In this document: positions 16,827 through 24,147 of the stretch, piece by piece | Layout: each line of letters starts with the position of its first letter | How positions within the stretch are numbered: position 1 is the first letter of the stretch | From: Bdellovibrionales bacterium | GTDB taxonomy: Bacteria; Bdellovibrionota; UBA1018; CAIMNF01 | Assembly: GCA_018969905.1 (NCBI GenBank) | Contig: JAGWXK010000015.1 | Coordinates: 1 to 36,731 of the forward strand | DNA: 36,731 nucleotides | Direction: 5' to 3' | Translations under genes and position numbers: made by a program | Notes under the pieces: generated by a model | Database searches by the model: none | The model's input: the letters and a program-made list of their open reading frames with translations, nothing else | What the model was told of the DNA's origin: nothing

Positions 16827-18508
16827 GAATCCTCCCTTTGCGCGATTCCAAGTTCGCGAAGAACGGATTTTGCCGCCATTACGCCGCGGTATTGGGCCTC
16901 TTCAAAAATGGGAATGCCACTCATGTCGGAGTGGGCAAAGTGGATCTTTCCCACGGGTTTTGCCATGGCTTTGCGATCACTTCCGGTGATGAATCCGGGC
17001 TCCGGAATCGCCATGGCGTGTCCCCACACCCAGACATCGATGTTTTCGATCACCTCCGCAATTCCCGAATGCGTTTTGGAAAGGTCGGCAATGATCATCT
17101 CACACCACTCGGTGTGAGTGCGCTGATGGGCTTCCTTGCGCGCCGACACGGGATCGGTGTGGGAGAGGGGATGATAATAGGTGATCACGGTTTTCTTCGG
17201 ATGAAGATTGAGATTCTGATGGGTTGCGACCACGTAACCAAGAGCGGGGCTTGAGTAGCTGACATTGTCCCAGGAAAGCGGCGCCCCCCGGCCTCCGGGA
17301 AGTGAGCTCAGGCTGACATTGGCCACCATCCAGGGCGAATAGCCCACGGAAGCGGGGGTTCCCCGGGACGCGAGTTCGGGCACGATCCGGTTTGCCACGA
17401 ACCTCGGGGCTGCGAAGATCGCATGCTTTGCTTGAATGCGGGTCGTTTCTCCGGTGTCGGGATTGAAATGATCGGCAAGAACCTTTCCTCCCTCGTTTCG
17501 AACCGAGTGCACAAGTGCGCGCGTCCGGATTCGCGGTTCCACTTTTTTCCGAAGCTGCGAGACCAGCCAACCGTTTCCTTCGGGCCAGGTGAGCAAATGT
17601 TGGGGTTCCGCATTCTCCGCAATTCCTGCCCGCGCCGCAAAGTAATGGATCCCGGCCCATGCGGACACCCGGTCGTAGGTGGCTCCGTAGTCATCCCGAC
17701 AGCAGTAGTTCACATACCAATGCAGATAGTTGGAGTGCCAATTCCGCTCCTCAAGAAATGCTTTCATCGTGATCCGGTCGAGTGCGCGGTATTTGGCATC
17801 CGCGGACCCCAGCTCCAGCGGGATCGCAAAGTGCCGCTTGCCATCGCTTCCGCGCTCTTTCCGAAAGCGGTCCATAAGCGAGAAAAATTCCCGGTATTCT
17901 TCGCGGTCGCGGCTTCCGGCTCCGGTTTGCGGCACCAAGCCTTCCTGCCAGGATCCCTGTAAAAAAAGCCGCTCGCCCGGATCCGCACAGAGGTGGAACT
18001 CGTCGTAGACCGGAAGTCCCTTGCTTGAGTATCCACGGATGACTCCGACTTCTTCCAAAAGGGTCCGGACGTATCGGGCCTCGGGTCCCGGAATCGGGAG
18101 ATAGTGCGCACCCCAGGGATAGGCGCTGATCTGATTCCTACCGGAGCGGGAATTTCCTCCGGCCTCCTCCTCGAGTTCCAGAATCCGGTAGGAGGTTTGA
18201 TGATTCCGCTCCAGCCACCATCCGGCGGAAAGTCCCGAGATGCCACCCCCAATGATCACCGTGTCCGTGGTTTCCACCTTCGACGGCGCAGGGAACCGGC
18301 CCTCCCGAAGCAGATGACCGGTTTTTGCGGAGGCGCCGAGAATCCTTCCCGGTACGGGCTTCGGGCGGCGGTTGGTGAAATACCGAAGGGTCAGAGCTCC
18401 GGGCAAGGCGGCCCCAAGCGTCCAGAGTGCCGCCGACTTCAGGAAGGATCTGCGGGGATGGGGCGCGGGTTCCCCTTCCGGTTCAATGGATGTATTCGGA
18501 CCACTCAT
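16823..18508 (-). CDS. Tat-exported FAD amine-oxidase-like enzyme
   Basis: 561 aa. A twin-arginine signal (RRSFLK at 19-24, then AALWTLGAALPGALTL) implies export of a folded, FAD-loaded protein. The FAD dinucleotide fold is TVIIGGGISGLSAG (about 83-96), followed by ILELEEEAGGNSRSG. The C-terminal flavin segment is near IHFAHSDMSGIPIFEEA. This matches the flavin-containing amine oxidoreductase/polyamine oxidase superfamily. Its start lies 26 bp inside the aminopropyltransferase gene. Its neighbours suggest that it oxidises a polyamine or an aminopropylated lipid or peptide on the periplasmic side; other NAD(P)-binding FAD oxidases (desaturase-like) cannot be excluded. Confidence 0.85.
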   Translation of the reverse strand: MSGPNTSIEPEGEPAPHPRRSFLKSAALWTLGAALPGALTLRYFTNRRPKPVPGRILGASAKTGHLLREGRFPAPSKVETTDTVIIGGGISGLSAGWWLERNHQTSYRILELEEEAGGNSRSGRNQISAYPWGAHYLPIPGPEARYVRTLLEEVGVIRGYSSKGLPVYDEFHLCADPGERLFLQGSWQEGLVPQTGAGSRDREEYREFFSLMDRFRKERGSDGKRHFAIPLELGSADAKYRALDRITMKAFLEERNWHSNYLHWYVNYCCRDDYGATYDRVSAWAGIHYFAARAGIAENAEPQHLLTWPEGNGWLVSQLRKKVEPRIRTRALVHSVRNEGGKVLADHFNPDTGETTRIQAKHAIFAAPRFVANRIVPELASRGTPASVGYSPWMVANVSLSSLPGGRGAPLSWDNVSYSSPALGYVVATHQNLNLHPKKTVITYYHPLSHTDPVSARKEAHQRTHTEWCEMIIADLSKTHSGIAEVIENIDVWVWGHAMAIPEPGFITGSDRKAMAKPVGKIHFAHSDMSGIPIFEEAQYRGVMAAKSVLRELGIAQREDS

Positions 18509-19979
18509 GCTCGAAATATCTCACCAAAACCTGGTTGTTCAATTTGTTCACATCCGGAATCCGCGCGATCATGTCGTCCGGAAAATAAAGAAGGTTCTTC
18601 ACGGTGTCTGCGTTCACAAACCGGAGTCCCGCCGGAAACCGCTCGGGGGGCCGGAAATCGCCCCTCATTCCGATGACAAAACCCCATTCGCCAAAGGACG
18701 GCACCCACGCATGATAAGGGACGGTTTTCAGGCCGGTGGACTTCAGGGTGTTCTCCACGCACCAAAACGACTTTTTCGCGACATAGGGTGAGGTGCTCTG
18801 GATCACGAGGATTCCTTGCGGAGCAAGCGCTTCCTTCAAAACCCGGTAAAACGAGTTCGAATAAAGCTTCCCGATCGAGTAGTTGCTGGGATCGGGGAAA
18901 TCCACGGCGATGAAATCATAGGTGTCCTTTTGATCGCGTAGCCAGACAAATGCGTCTTCATTCAACACCCTGACCTTCGGATCTTTGAGGGAGTTTCCGT
19001 TCAGCGAGGTGAGGGAATCGTGGTTCCGGAACAGATCCGTCATGGAGGAGTCCAGATCGACGAGGGTGACGGATTCAACTGAGGGGTACTTCAGGATCTC
19101 GCGCACGGCAAGCCCGTCTCCGCCCCCGAGCACAAGTACCTTTCTTGGCGAGGGGAGTGCCGCAAGCCCGACATGAACCAGGGCTTCATGGTAGCGGTAT
19201 TCATCCCGCGAGCTGAACTGAAGGTTTCCATTCAAAAAAAGCCGCAAATCCCCGGGGGCCCGGGTGATCACGATCCGTTGATAGCGCGAGGACTTTGAAT
19301 AGATGACCTGGTCCTGATAACTCGCAGTTTCGGCAAAGCTCATGATTTTGTCCGAATAGACAAACCCAAAAACCAGCAGGATCAGGATCAGGATCGCAGA
19401 GCTGCGAAGCAGTCTCGCCCAAACCACTTCCCGTCCGAGCAGCACGAGCACCCACAGGGCCACGCCCGCATTCAGGATTCCGAAGAAGAACCCCGTGCGG
19501 ACCATGCCGAGGTGGGGTACCAGCACGAGGGGAAACAGCAGGGACGCAAGCAGGGCCCCGACGTAATCGAAGGTGAACACCTGGGAAACCAGATCCTTGA
19601 ATTCGAAGCGATCCTTGAGGATCCGCATGAGAAGAGGGATCTCGAGTCCGACCAGGGTTCCGGTGATGGTCACCAAAAGATACAACAGCACCCGGAAATA
19701 CCGGACGTGCTCGAAGGCGGTGAACAGGATTGCGGCAGAGCAACCGCCCACGAGCCCGACGAGCAGTTCCACCTGGATGAAGACGAAGACCAGGTTCCCG
19801 CGAACATATTTCGACAAGAAGGACCCGATCCCCATCGAAAACAGGTACACCCCGATGACCGTTGAAAACTGGGTGATTGAGTCCCCGAGCAGGTAACTGG
19901 CCAGGGCCCCCGAGATGAGCTCATAGATCAGCCCGCAGGTGGCGATTACAAATACCGAGAACAGCAGCAGGTACGGCAC
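18483..19979 (-). CDS. speE: Polyamine aminopropyltransferase fused to an N-terminal membrane domain
   Basis: 498 aa from a GTG start. Residues 1-210 hold about 7 TM helices (LIYELISGALASYLLGDS, GVYLFSMGIGSFLSKY). A spermidine-synthase domain follows: YQDQVIYSKS, DEYRYHEALVH, dcAdoMet-binding VLVLGGGDG (281-289), VTLVDLDSSM and DFPDPSNYSIGKLYS. Known soluble SpeE enzymes lack the membrane part; membrane-fused versions exist in many bacteria with unsettled roles. With SpeH in the operon, aminopropyl transfer is likely, either to putrescine at the membrane or to an unusual acceptor. It starts 5 nt after the DUF350 gene. Confidence 0.9.
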   Translation of the reverse strand: MPYLLLFSVFVIATCGLIYELISGALASYLLGDSITQFSTVIGVYLFSMGIGSFLSKYVRGNLVFVFIQVELLVGLVGGCSAAILFTAFEHVRYFRVLLYLLVTITGTLVGLEIPLLMRILKDRFEFKDLVSQVFTFDYVGALLASLLFPLVLVPHLGMVRTGFFFGILNAGVALWVLVLLGREVVWARLLRSSAILILILLVFGFVYSDKIMSFAETASYQDQVIYSKSSRYQRIVITRAPGDLRLFLNGNLQFSSRDEYRYHEALVHVGLAALPSPRKVLVLGGGDGLAVREILKYPSVESVTLVDLDSSMTDLFRNHDSLTSLNGNSLKDPKVRVLNEDAFVWLRDQKDTYDFIAVDFPDPSNYSIGKLYSNSFYRVLKEALAPQGILVIQSTSPYVAKKSFWCVENTLKSTGLKTVPYHAWVPSFGEWGFVIGMRGDFRPPERFPAGLRFVNADTVKNLLYFPDDMIARIPDVNKLNNQVLVRYFEHEWSEYIH

Positions 19980-19984
19980 GCCAT

Positions 19985-20203
19985 CTACCCGTGAATCGCG
20001 GATGCGATGATGTGGGCAATGGCCAGGGTCATGGACCCGGCGGCCACCGCGAGCGCGATGTTGTGCTCTTCGACGATTTCCTTCCAGAGATTGCCCGGGG
20101 TCACCTTGTCAAAGATGAAAAAAGAAATCCAGAGCACCACCAGTCCGATGATTGAATACAGGATCGAGGCCAGTACCGTTTTCATATTGATCATTTGTTC
20201 CAT
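19985..20203 (-). CDS. DUF350 (YjfL-like) small membrane protein
   Basis: 72 aa from the ATG at 20203, set by AAGGAG 7 nt upstream; the 147-aa track ORF overruns the gene. Two TM helices (ILYSIIGLVVLWISFFIFDKV and IALAVAAGSMTLAIAHII) are separated by TPGNLWKEIVEEHN, the pattern of a single DUF350 unit. DUF350 proteins often sit beside DUF4178 (YjfK-like) and polyamine genes. It is placed between the 45-aa membrane protein and the aminopropyltransferase. It may form part of a membrane complex or channel; unproven. Confidence 0.82.
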   Translation of the reverse strand: MEQMINMKTVLASILYSIIGLVVLWISFFIFDKVTPGNLWKEIVEEHNIALAVAAGSMTLAIAHIIASAIHG

Positions 20204-20229
20204 TCGAATTCTCCTTTTTTTCAGTTTGG

Positions 20230-20367
20230 TTATTTGTGAAAGACGCTGCGCCCCTTCGGATTCCAGTTTCCGGTGCTGAGTGCATGACCCAACGACCAAC
20301 CGGAACGGTTTGCGATGAAAAGGGTGATACAGACCAGCGTGCCGAAAATCAGGTAGGGGGTTTTCAT
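20230..20367 (-). CDS. 45-aa membrane protein absent from the ORF track
   Basis: ATG at 20367 overlaps the DUF4178 stop as ATGA (20364-20367), and the frame ends at TAA 20230-20232. The product begins MKTPYLIFGTLVCITLFIAN, a single TM helix or signal anchor, and continues with SGWSLGHALSTGNWNPKGRS and VFHK. The tight coupling, the hydrophobic N-terminus and its place between DUF4178 and DUF350 support a real gene. Trp/Gly/Pro in the short tail suggest a defined binding segment. Function unknown. Confidence 0.75.
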   Translation of the reverse strand: MKTPYLIFGTLVCITLFIANRSGWSLGHALSTGNWNPKGRSVFHK

Positions 20368-21641
20368 TCTTCATCCTTATGGACGTGGTACGGCGAAAAG
20401 TCGCTTTGGGACCAACGGGCCATCTCAAACCTTTTTTGGCGCCAGATCAGGAGTAGGGGGAAAATCGAGATCAGAAAGAGTGCCATGAGGAAGTTGGACA
20501 TCGGAATCGCACCCCGTTTGACCGTAATCGAGTAAAGAATGTCGGGCATTGAGCTCGAACCCTCCAGGTTCAGGTGGTACTTGCCATCGGGAACGGCAGG
20601 AAGAATGGCAGAGGTGTACCTCGAGCCTTCGCTCCAAAGCCCCTCATCATCACGGCCCTCGTAATATTCGACCCCCAGTTCGAGTTCGTCGACATCTCCG
20701 GTGGTCTCATTGACCAGGTCCATCTGGGACTCAAACCAATGATTCAACACGGGGGCATGCAGTCCGATCTTAACTCCGGTTTCGCCGCCCGTGAGCTCGA
20801 AGGAGGGGCTGGTTTTGGTTTTGACGGGGTCCGTGCGATCGTACGAATACCCTCCGGAGTAGACCTCTTTTTCTCCGGTGATCACAATGGACAGGAATTG
20901 GATCATCATGATTGCGATGAGGAACAGCCCCCAAATCTTGAGGAGCTCCTTCACCCTGCCTGCCAGGAGATCGGGTTGGTTCGGCGCCACTCCGATCGCT
21001 ACCGGCATCGGGGTTGTGATCTTGAACCCTTCCCGGACTTCGTCAGGACTCAGGTACTCTCCGATCGAGTACGTGATTTCCGTTTTGCTTTTTTCGATCG
21101 AGAGCATTTCGGGAGGGCAGATCAGGTCCCGGGTGGCGACGGTTTCGCCCACGAAGACGAGCCAATAGAACTCGCCCACCACATATTGAACCGTGGCCCT
21201 TCCATTGTGATAAAGCCGGTAGGTGCGGCCCATGTGGAGAACGGACTCTCCTTTCGGGTTTTTCGGAGGGTCCTTCAGGGGCAACACGTAATTCCAATGA
21301 CCATCCGCTTCGGTGAGCCAGCGATACCCGCGCATCGGATTGTAAAGCAGGTATTCACTCCAGACAAAGTAGGATTCCACATCCATTCTCGTCATGAAGC
21401 CGATGACTTCCCAGAGTTGCCCGCGAATCCTGCCCCTTTGGCCCAAAGGAATCACCTGGGGAACATTGAGTCTGGAGGCCGCCTCGCTCAGGATCCGGTG
21501 GTTTTCATCACGGGCGTCGATCACTGACTTGCACGAAGTGCAAACCACGCTGATGGTGTCGCCGGGCACCCGGATTTGCACCGTGGAACCGCACAAGGGA
21601 CAATTGAAAACCTTTGCCTTCGGAGCGGTTTCACCAGCCAT
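20364..21641 (-). CDS. Zinc-ribbon DUF4178 membrane protein (YjfK-like)
   Basis: 425 aa. The N-terminal zinc ribbon has C14/C17 (CPLCG) and C34/C37 (CTSCK). One DUF4178 beta-barrel-like domain follows (GRIRGQLWEVIGFMTR, EYLLYNPMRGYRWL), then a second beta region and a TM segment near 233-256 (LLKIWGLFLIAIMMIQFLSI). After an extracytoplasmic domain come a second TM near 382-398 and a basic cytosolic tail. It overlaps the upstream DUF4178 gene by 11 bp. This layout recalls the B. subtilis YdjG/YdjH membrane adaptor that works with an SPFH protein. Domain call good; function inferred. Confidence 0.82.
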   Translation of the reverse strand: MAGETAPKAKVFNCPLCGSTVQIRVPGDTISVVCTSCKSVIDARDENHRILSEAASRLNVPQVIPLGQRGRIRGQLWEVIGFMTRMDVESYFVWSEYLLYNPMRGYRWLTEADGHWNYVLPLKDPPKNPKGESVLHMGRTYRLYHNGRATVQYVVGEFYWLVFVGETVATRDLICPPEMLSIEKSKTEITYSIGEYLSPDEVREGFKITTPMPVAIGVAPNQPDLLAGRVKELLKIWGLFLIAIMMIQFLSIVITGEKEVYSGGYSYDRTDPVKTKTSPSFELTGGETGVKIGLHAPVLNHWFESQMDLVNETTGDVDELELGVEYYEGRDDEGLWSEGSRYTSAILPAVPDGKYHLNLEGSSSMPDILYSITVKRGAIPMSNFLMALFLISIFPLLLIWRQKRFEMARWSQSDFSPYHVHKDEE

Positions 21642-22263
21642 CGATTTCCCTCAAGCCCGTCAGCTTCAACTCATCCAGATCCACATACTTCCCGGTGAAC
21701 AGTCTGACCCCGTCTTCCGAATAGTCGATGCAGGCGAATTCCCCGCCCTCCCGGCTCAGGTCCACACTCGTGCTGACCCGTCCTTTCGGACACTTCATCG
21801 GCAGTTCGCCCTCGCTTCCCGCACAGGTGGCCTCTTTGATGTCATCCACATGGAATTCGAGGTTTTTCAGGAGCTTCAGGGTCTGTCCGGCTTCCAGGGT
21901 CTCCCGCCGGGGAACCCCGGAGAGGTTGGATTCGGAAAAGCTCATCATGAAACTGCCCTGCGCTTCCGCAAGCCAGCCTTCTTTTGCATTTTCAAAAAGC
22001 ACGTACCACTCGTTCCAGGAGCCGCCCTCCCAGCGGACTTTCAGGCGTCCCACGATCTCAAAGGCGGAATTTTCAAATTTTCCGCGGGTCCCGATCTGAA
22101 GCGGACTCATGTCCGCGGGCAGCTCGGCCATTTTCCCGAGGGTTTCAAGGTTCAAGTCATGACGAACCACCATGGAGGAACAATAGGTACACACTCCGAA
22201 TACCGAGACCTTCGACTTGAAAATGATTTCCGCCCCGCAGGCGGGGCAGCCAAGCTTTAGCAT
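21631..22263 (-). CDS. Soluble zinc-ribbon DUF4178 protein
   Basis: 210 aa. Zinc ribbon C6/C9 (CPACG) and C25/C28 (CTYC), then one DUF4178 domain (GTRGKFENSAFEIVGRL, WNEWYVLFENAKEGWL). No TM segment, unlike its larger neighbour. It starts 4 nt after the SPFH gene stop and overlaps the next gene by 11 bp. The pair looks like a duplication, with one soluble and one membrane-anchored partner. Likely part of the SPFH/TelA-type membrane-stress complex. Confidence 0.82.
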   Translation of the reverse strand: MLKLGCPACGAEIIFKSKVSVFGVCTYCSSMVVRHDLNLETLGKMAELPADMSPLQIGTRGKFENSAFEIVGRLKVRWEGGSWNEWYVLFENAKEGWLAEAQGSFMMSFSESNLSGVPRRETLEAGQTLKLLKNLEFHVDDIKEATCAGSEGELPMKCPKGRVSTSVDLSREGGEFACIDYSEDGVRLFTGKYVDLDELKLTGLREIDGW

Positions 22264-22267
22264 GGGG

Positions 22268-23254
22268 TCAGGTGATCTTTTTCAGGAGTTCGGCTTTTTT
22301 GGCATCAAATTCGCTTTGGGTGATCACACCCTTGACGAGAAGGTCGTGCAATTTCTGGATCGTGACGACCGGATCTTCTCCACCCGCGGAAGAACCCTGG
22401 CCTTGCAATGCGCCCATCATCGCTTGTCCGATGGCGACGCCGGCCCCCATTCCGGCGCCGACTCCGGCGGCACCGCCTTCATTCGCGGCGGCAGTCGAGA
22501 TGCTTTCTGCCGCTTGAAACTTTGCGTAGGAGTTCAGGTCCCCGACCATTTTCATGGAAGCGGCCGTGTCGAGGCGCGTTTGGAGCTCTTCCGGAAGCGA
22601 TACGCTCTGGACGAGGAAGCTTTGAAGTTCGAGTCCGTACTCCGCGATTGCCGGCTTCAAGGCCTCCTTCAGCGATTCCGAGAATTTCATCTGATTTGCA
22701 GCCATGTCGAGGAAGGCGACCTGGGATGAGCCAAGGAAGCTTGCAATCGAAGTGAGAATGGTCGCACGCAGCTGGCCCTCGAGCTCCTCTGCCGAGTATT
22801 TTGAGCGGGTGCCGCTGATTTTCTTGAAAAACACCTTCGGATTTTTCAAGCGGTAGGAATAGGCACCGTGCGCGCGGATCCGGATCGGGCCGTATTCGCG
22901 ATCGCGGATGACGATGGCGTTCGGGGTTCCCCAGCGCTGGTCGATCTGCTCGCGGGTCGAAAAGAAGTAGACATCCGATTTGAAGGGCGATTTGAAAAGC
23001 TTGTCCCAGTTCTTCAAGCTGGTGAGAACGGGAAGGGTCTGGGTGGTCAGGGTGTGCAAACCGGGCTCGAAGAGATCGGCAATTTCACCTTCGTTCACGA
23101 ACAGTGCAAGCTGCGATTCCCGAACCGTAAGTTTCGCACCATTTTGGATCTCCTGGTCTTCCATGGGGATCCGGCAGGCAAGGATTCCGTTCTCTTCCTC
23201 ATTCCATTCGATGACATCAATGAATTGCTTTTTGAAAAGTCCGCCGATTCCCAT
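22268..23254 (-). CDS. SPFH-domain protein with C-terminal SHOCT (YdjI/virion-core-like)
   Basis: 328 aa from the ATG at 23254, supported by GGAGAGGG just upstream and by the usual MGIGGLFKKQFIDVIEW start; the longer track start adds Cys-rich nonsense. The SPFH region follows (ILACRIPMEDQEIQNGAKL, IRIRAHGAYSYRLKNPKVFF). A Gly/Ala-rich linker (GVGAGMGAGVAIGQAMMG) leads to a SHOCT helix hairpin (LHDLLVKGVITQSEFDAKKA). B. subtilis YdjI is the closest model I know; it sits with PspA and the zinc-ribbon YdjG/H at the membrane. No PspA gene is seen here. First gene of the minus operon, with its promoter in the divergent gap. Confidence 0.88.
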   Translation of the reverse strand: MGIGGLFKKQFIDVIEWNEEENGILACRIPMEDQEIQNGAKLTVRESQLALFVNEGEIADLFEPGLHTLTTQTLPVLTSLKNWDKLFKSPFKSDVYFFSTREQIDQRWGTPNAIVIRDREYGPIRIRAHGAYSYRLKNPKVFFKKISGTRSKYSAEELEGQLRATILTSIASFLGSSQVAFLDMAANQMKFSESLKEALKPAIAEYGLELQSFLVQSVSLPEELQTRLDTAASMKMVGDLNSYAKFQAAESISTAAANEGGAAGVGAGMGAGVAIGQAMMGALQGQGSSAGGEDPVVTIQKLHDLLVKGVITQSEFDAKKAELLKKIT

Positions 23255-23310
23255 AAATCCCTCTCCGCATGCCCGAAGACACTGCTTGCAATGGTGGGTT
23301 GTGTGGAAGG

Positions 23311-23340
23311 AATTTACCCGAAAAAAACGAATCAACGCAA
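23311..23340 (-). promoter_or_regulatory. Possible promoter of the SPFH/polyamine operon
   Basis: On the minus strand TTGCGT (23335-23340), 18 nt, then TAAATT (23311-23316), about 57 nt before the SPFH start. It is in the only intergenic gap upstream of the ten-gene operon, shared with the divergent XpaC-like/TelA pair. Confidence 0.35.
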
Positions 23341-23370
23341 GAAAAATGGTCGTGTTTCGGAGGAAAGGTG

Positions 23371-24147
23371 ATGGTAGCCTTTCCCTCCATGAACTCTAAC
23401 CGTCTTCCAGCCCCGCGACCGGGTGCCCCCGACCGGAAAATACGGGTTTGGTCCGCGTCCGCGGGAGGAATTCTCCTTGCGATCGCATGGTTTTCAGGCG
23501 TGGTCTCCACCCTCGTCGCCCTCACGGGTTTGATTTTGGGAGCGCTCCTGTTCTGGATTTTTCGATGGTACCGGAAAGCGGATCAGGCCGCCCGGGATGC
23601 GCTCCCCGATCCCGCCCGCGCGGAGCAAAAAGAGCGGATCCGGATGATCCGCAAAGTGCGTTATCTTGAAAATGTCGGAGATCTCGGCGAGAGGGTGGCT
23701 TCCCAGGCCGAGCAAATCCCGGAGCGCATGGATCACTTTGTGAAGATGCTCGGGCTCAAATTTGATTCCGGTGAACTGGCGTTCCAGAGGTACCTTTCCG
23801 CAGCCGAAACCACCCGCCTTGCGCTTTTGGATCAGCTCCAGTTGGCAGCGGCGGCGTTGGGGGCTCTTGGAGCCGCAAGGGTCGGAACCGAAGAAGATTC
23901 TCCTGCCATCCGGGAACGCCTTGAACTCAGGGCGGAACAGGAAGGAAAGATCCGCGGAATCCTCGAATTCAACGAAAGAGCGCTGACGGAACTCGATCGG
24001 GTTTCCGCCGCAATCAGCGAAGTACGGACCTCGCGCGGGCTTACGGATGTCGCACTTGAGGATGTGCTCAAAGAACTCGCGGAGCTCGCGGGGCGTGCAA
24101 AAAAGTATTCAAATCCCGAATCGGAAGGAAAATCGAAAGATGAGTGA
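23371..24147 (+). CDS. XpaC-like membrane protein partnered with TelA
   Basis: 258 aa from the ATG at 23371 (GGAGG 7 nt upstream); the longer track start is rejected. A short basic N-terminus precedes two TM helices (SAGGILLAIAWFSGVVSTLVAL and LGALLFWIFRWY), then a long cytosolic helical region (RKVRYLENVGDLGERVASQ to the end). The layout and its 8-bp overlap with telA match the xpaC-yaaN pair of Bacillus, where XpaC is named for 5-bromo-4-chloroindolyl phosphate hydrolysis but has no proven enzymatic role. Family call moderate. Confidence 0.7.
   Translation: MVAFPSMNSNRLPAPRPGAPDRKIRVWSASAGGILLAIAWFSGVVSTLVALTGLILGALLFWIFRWYRKADQAARDALPDPARAEQKERIRMIRKVRYLENVGDLGERVASQAEQIPERMDHFVKMLGLKFDSGELAFQRYLSAAETTRLALLDQLQLAAAALGALGAARVGTEEDSPAIRERLELRAEQEGKIRGILEFNERALTELDRVSAAISEVRTSRGLTDVALEDVLKELAELAGRAKKYSNPESEGKSKDE

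Noticed and set aside
20574-21527. 317-aa plus-strand ORF opposite DUF4178
   Set aside because: Shadow frame; the minus strand has zinc ribbon, DUF4178 and TM features and coupled neighbours.
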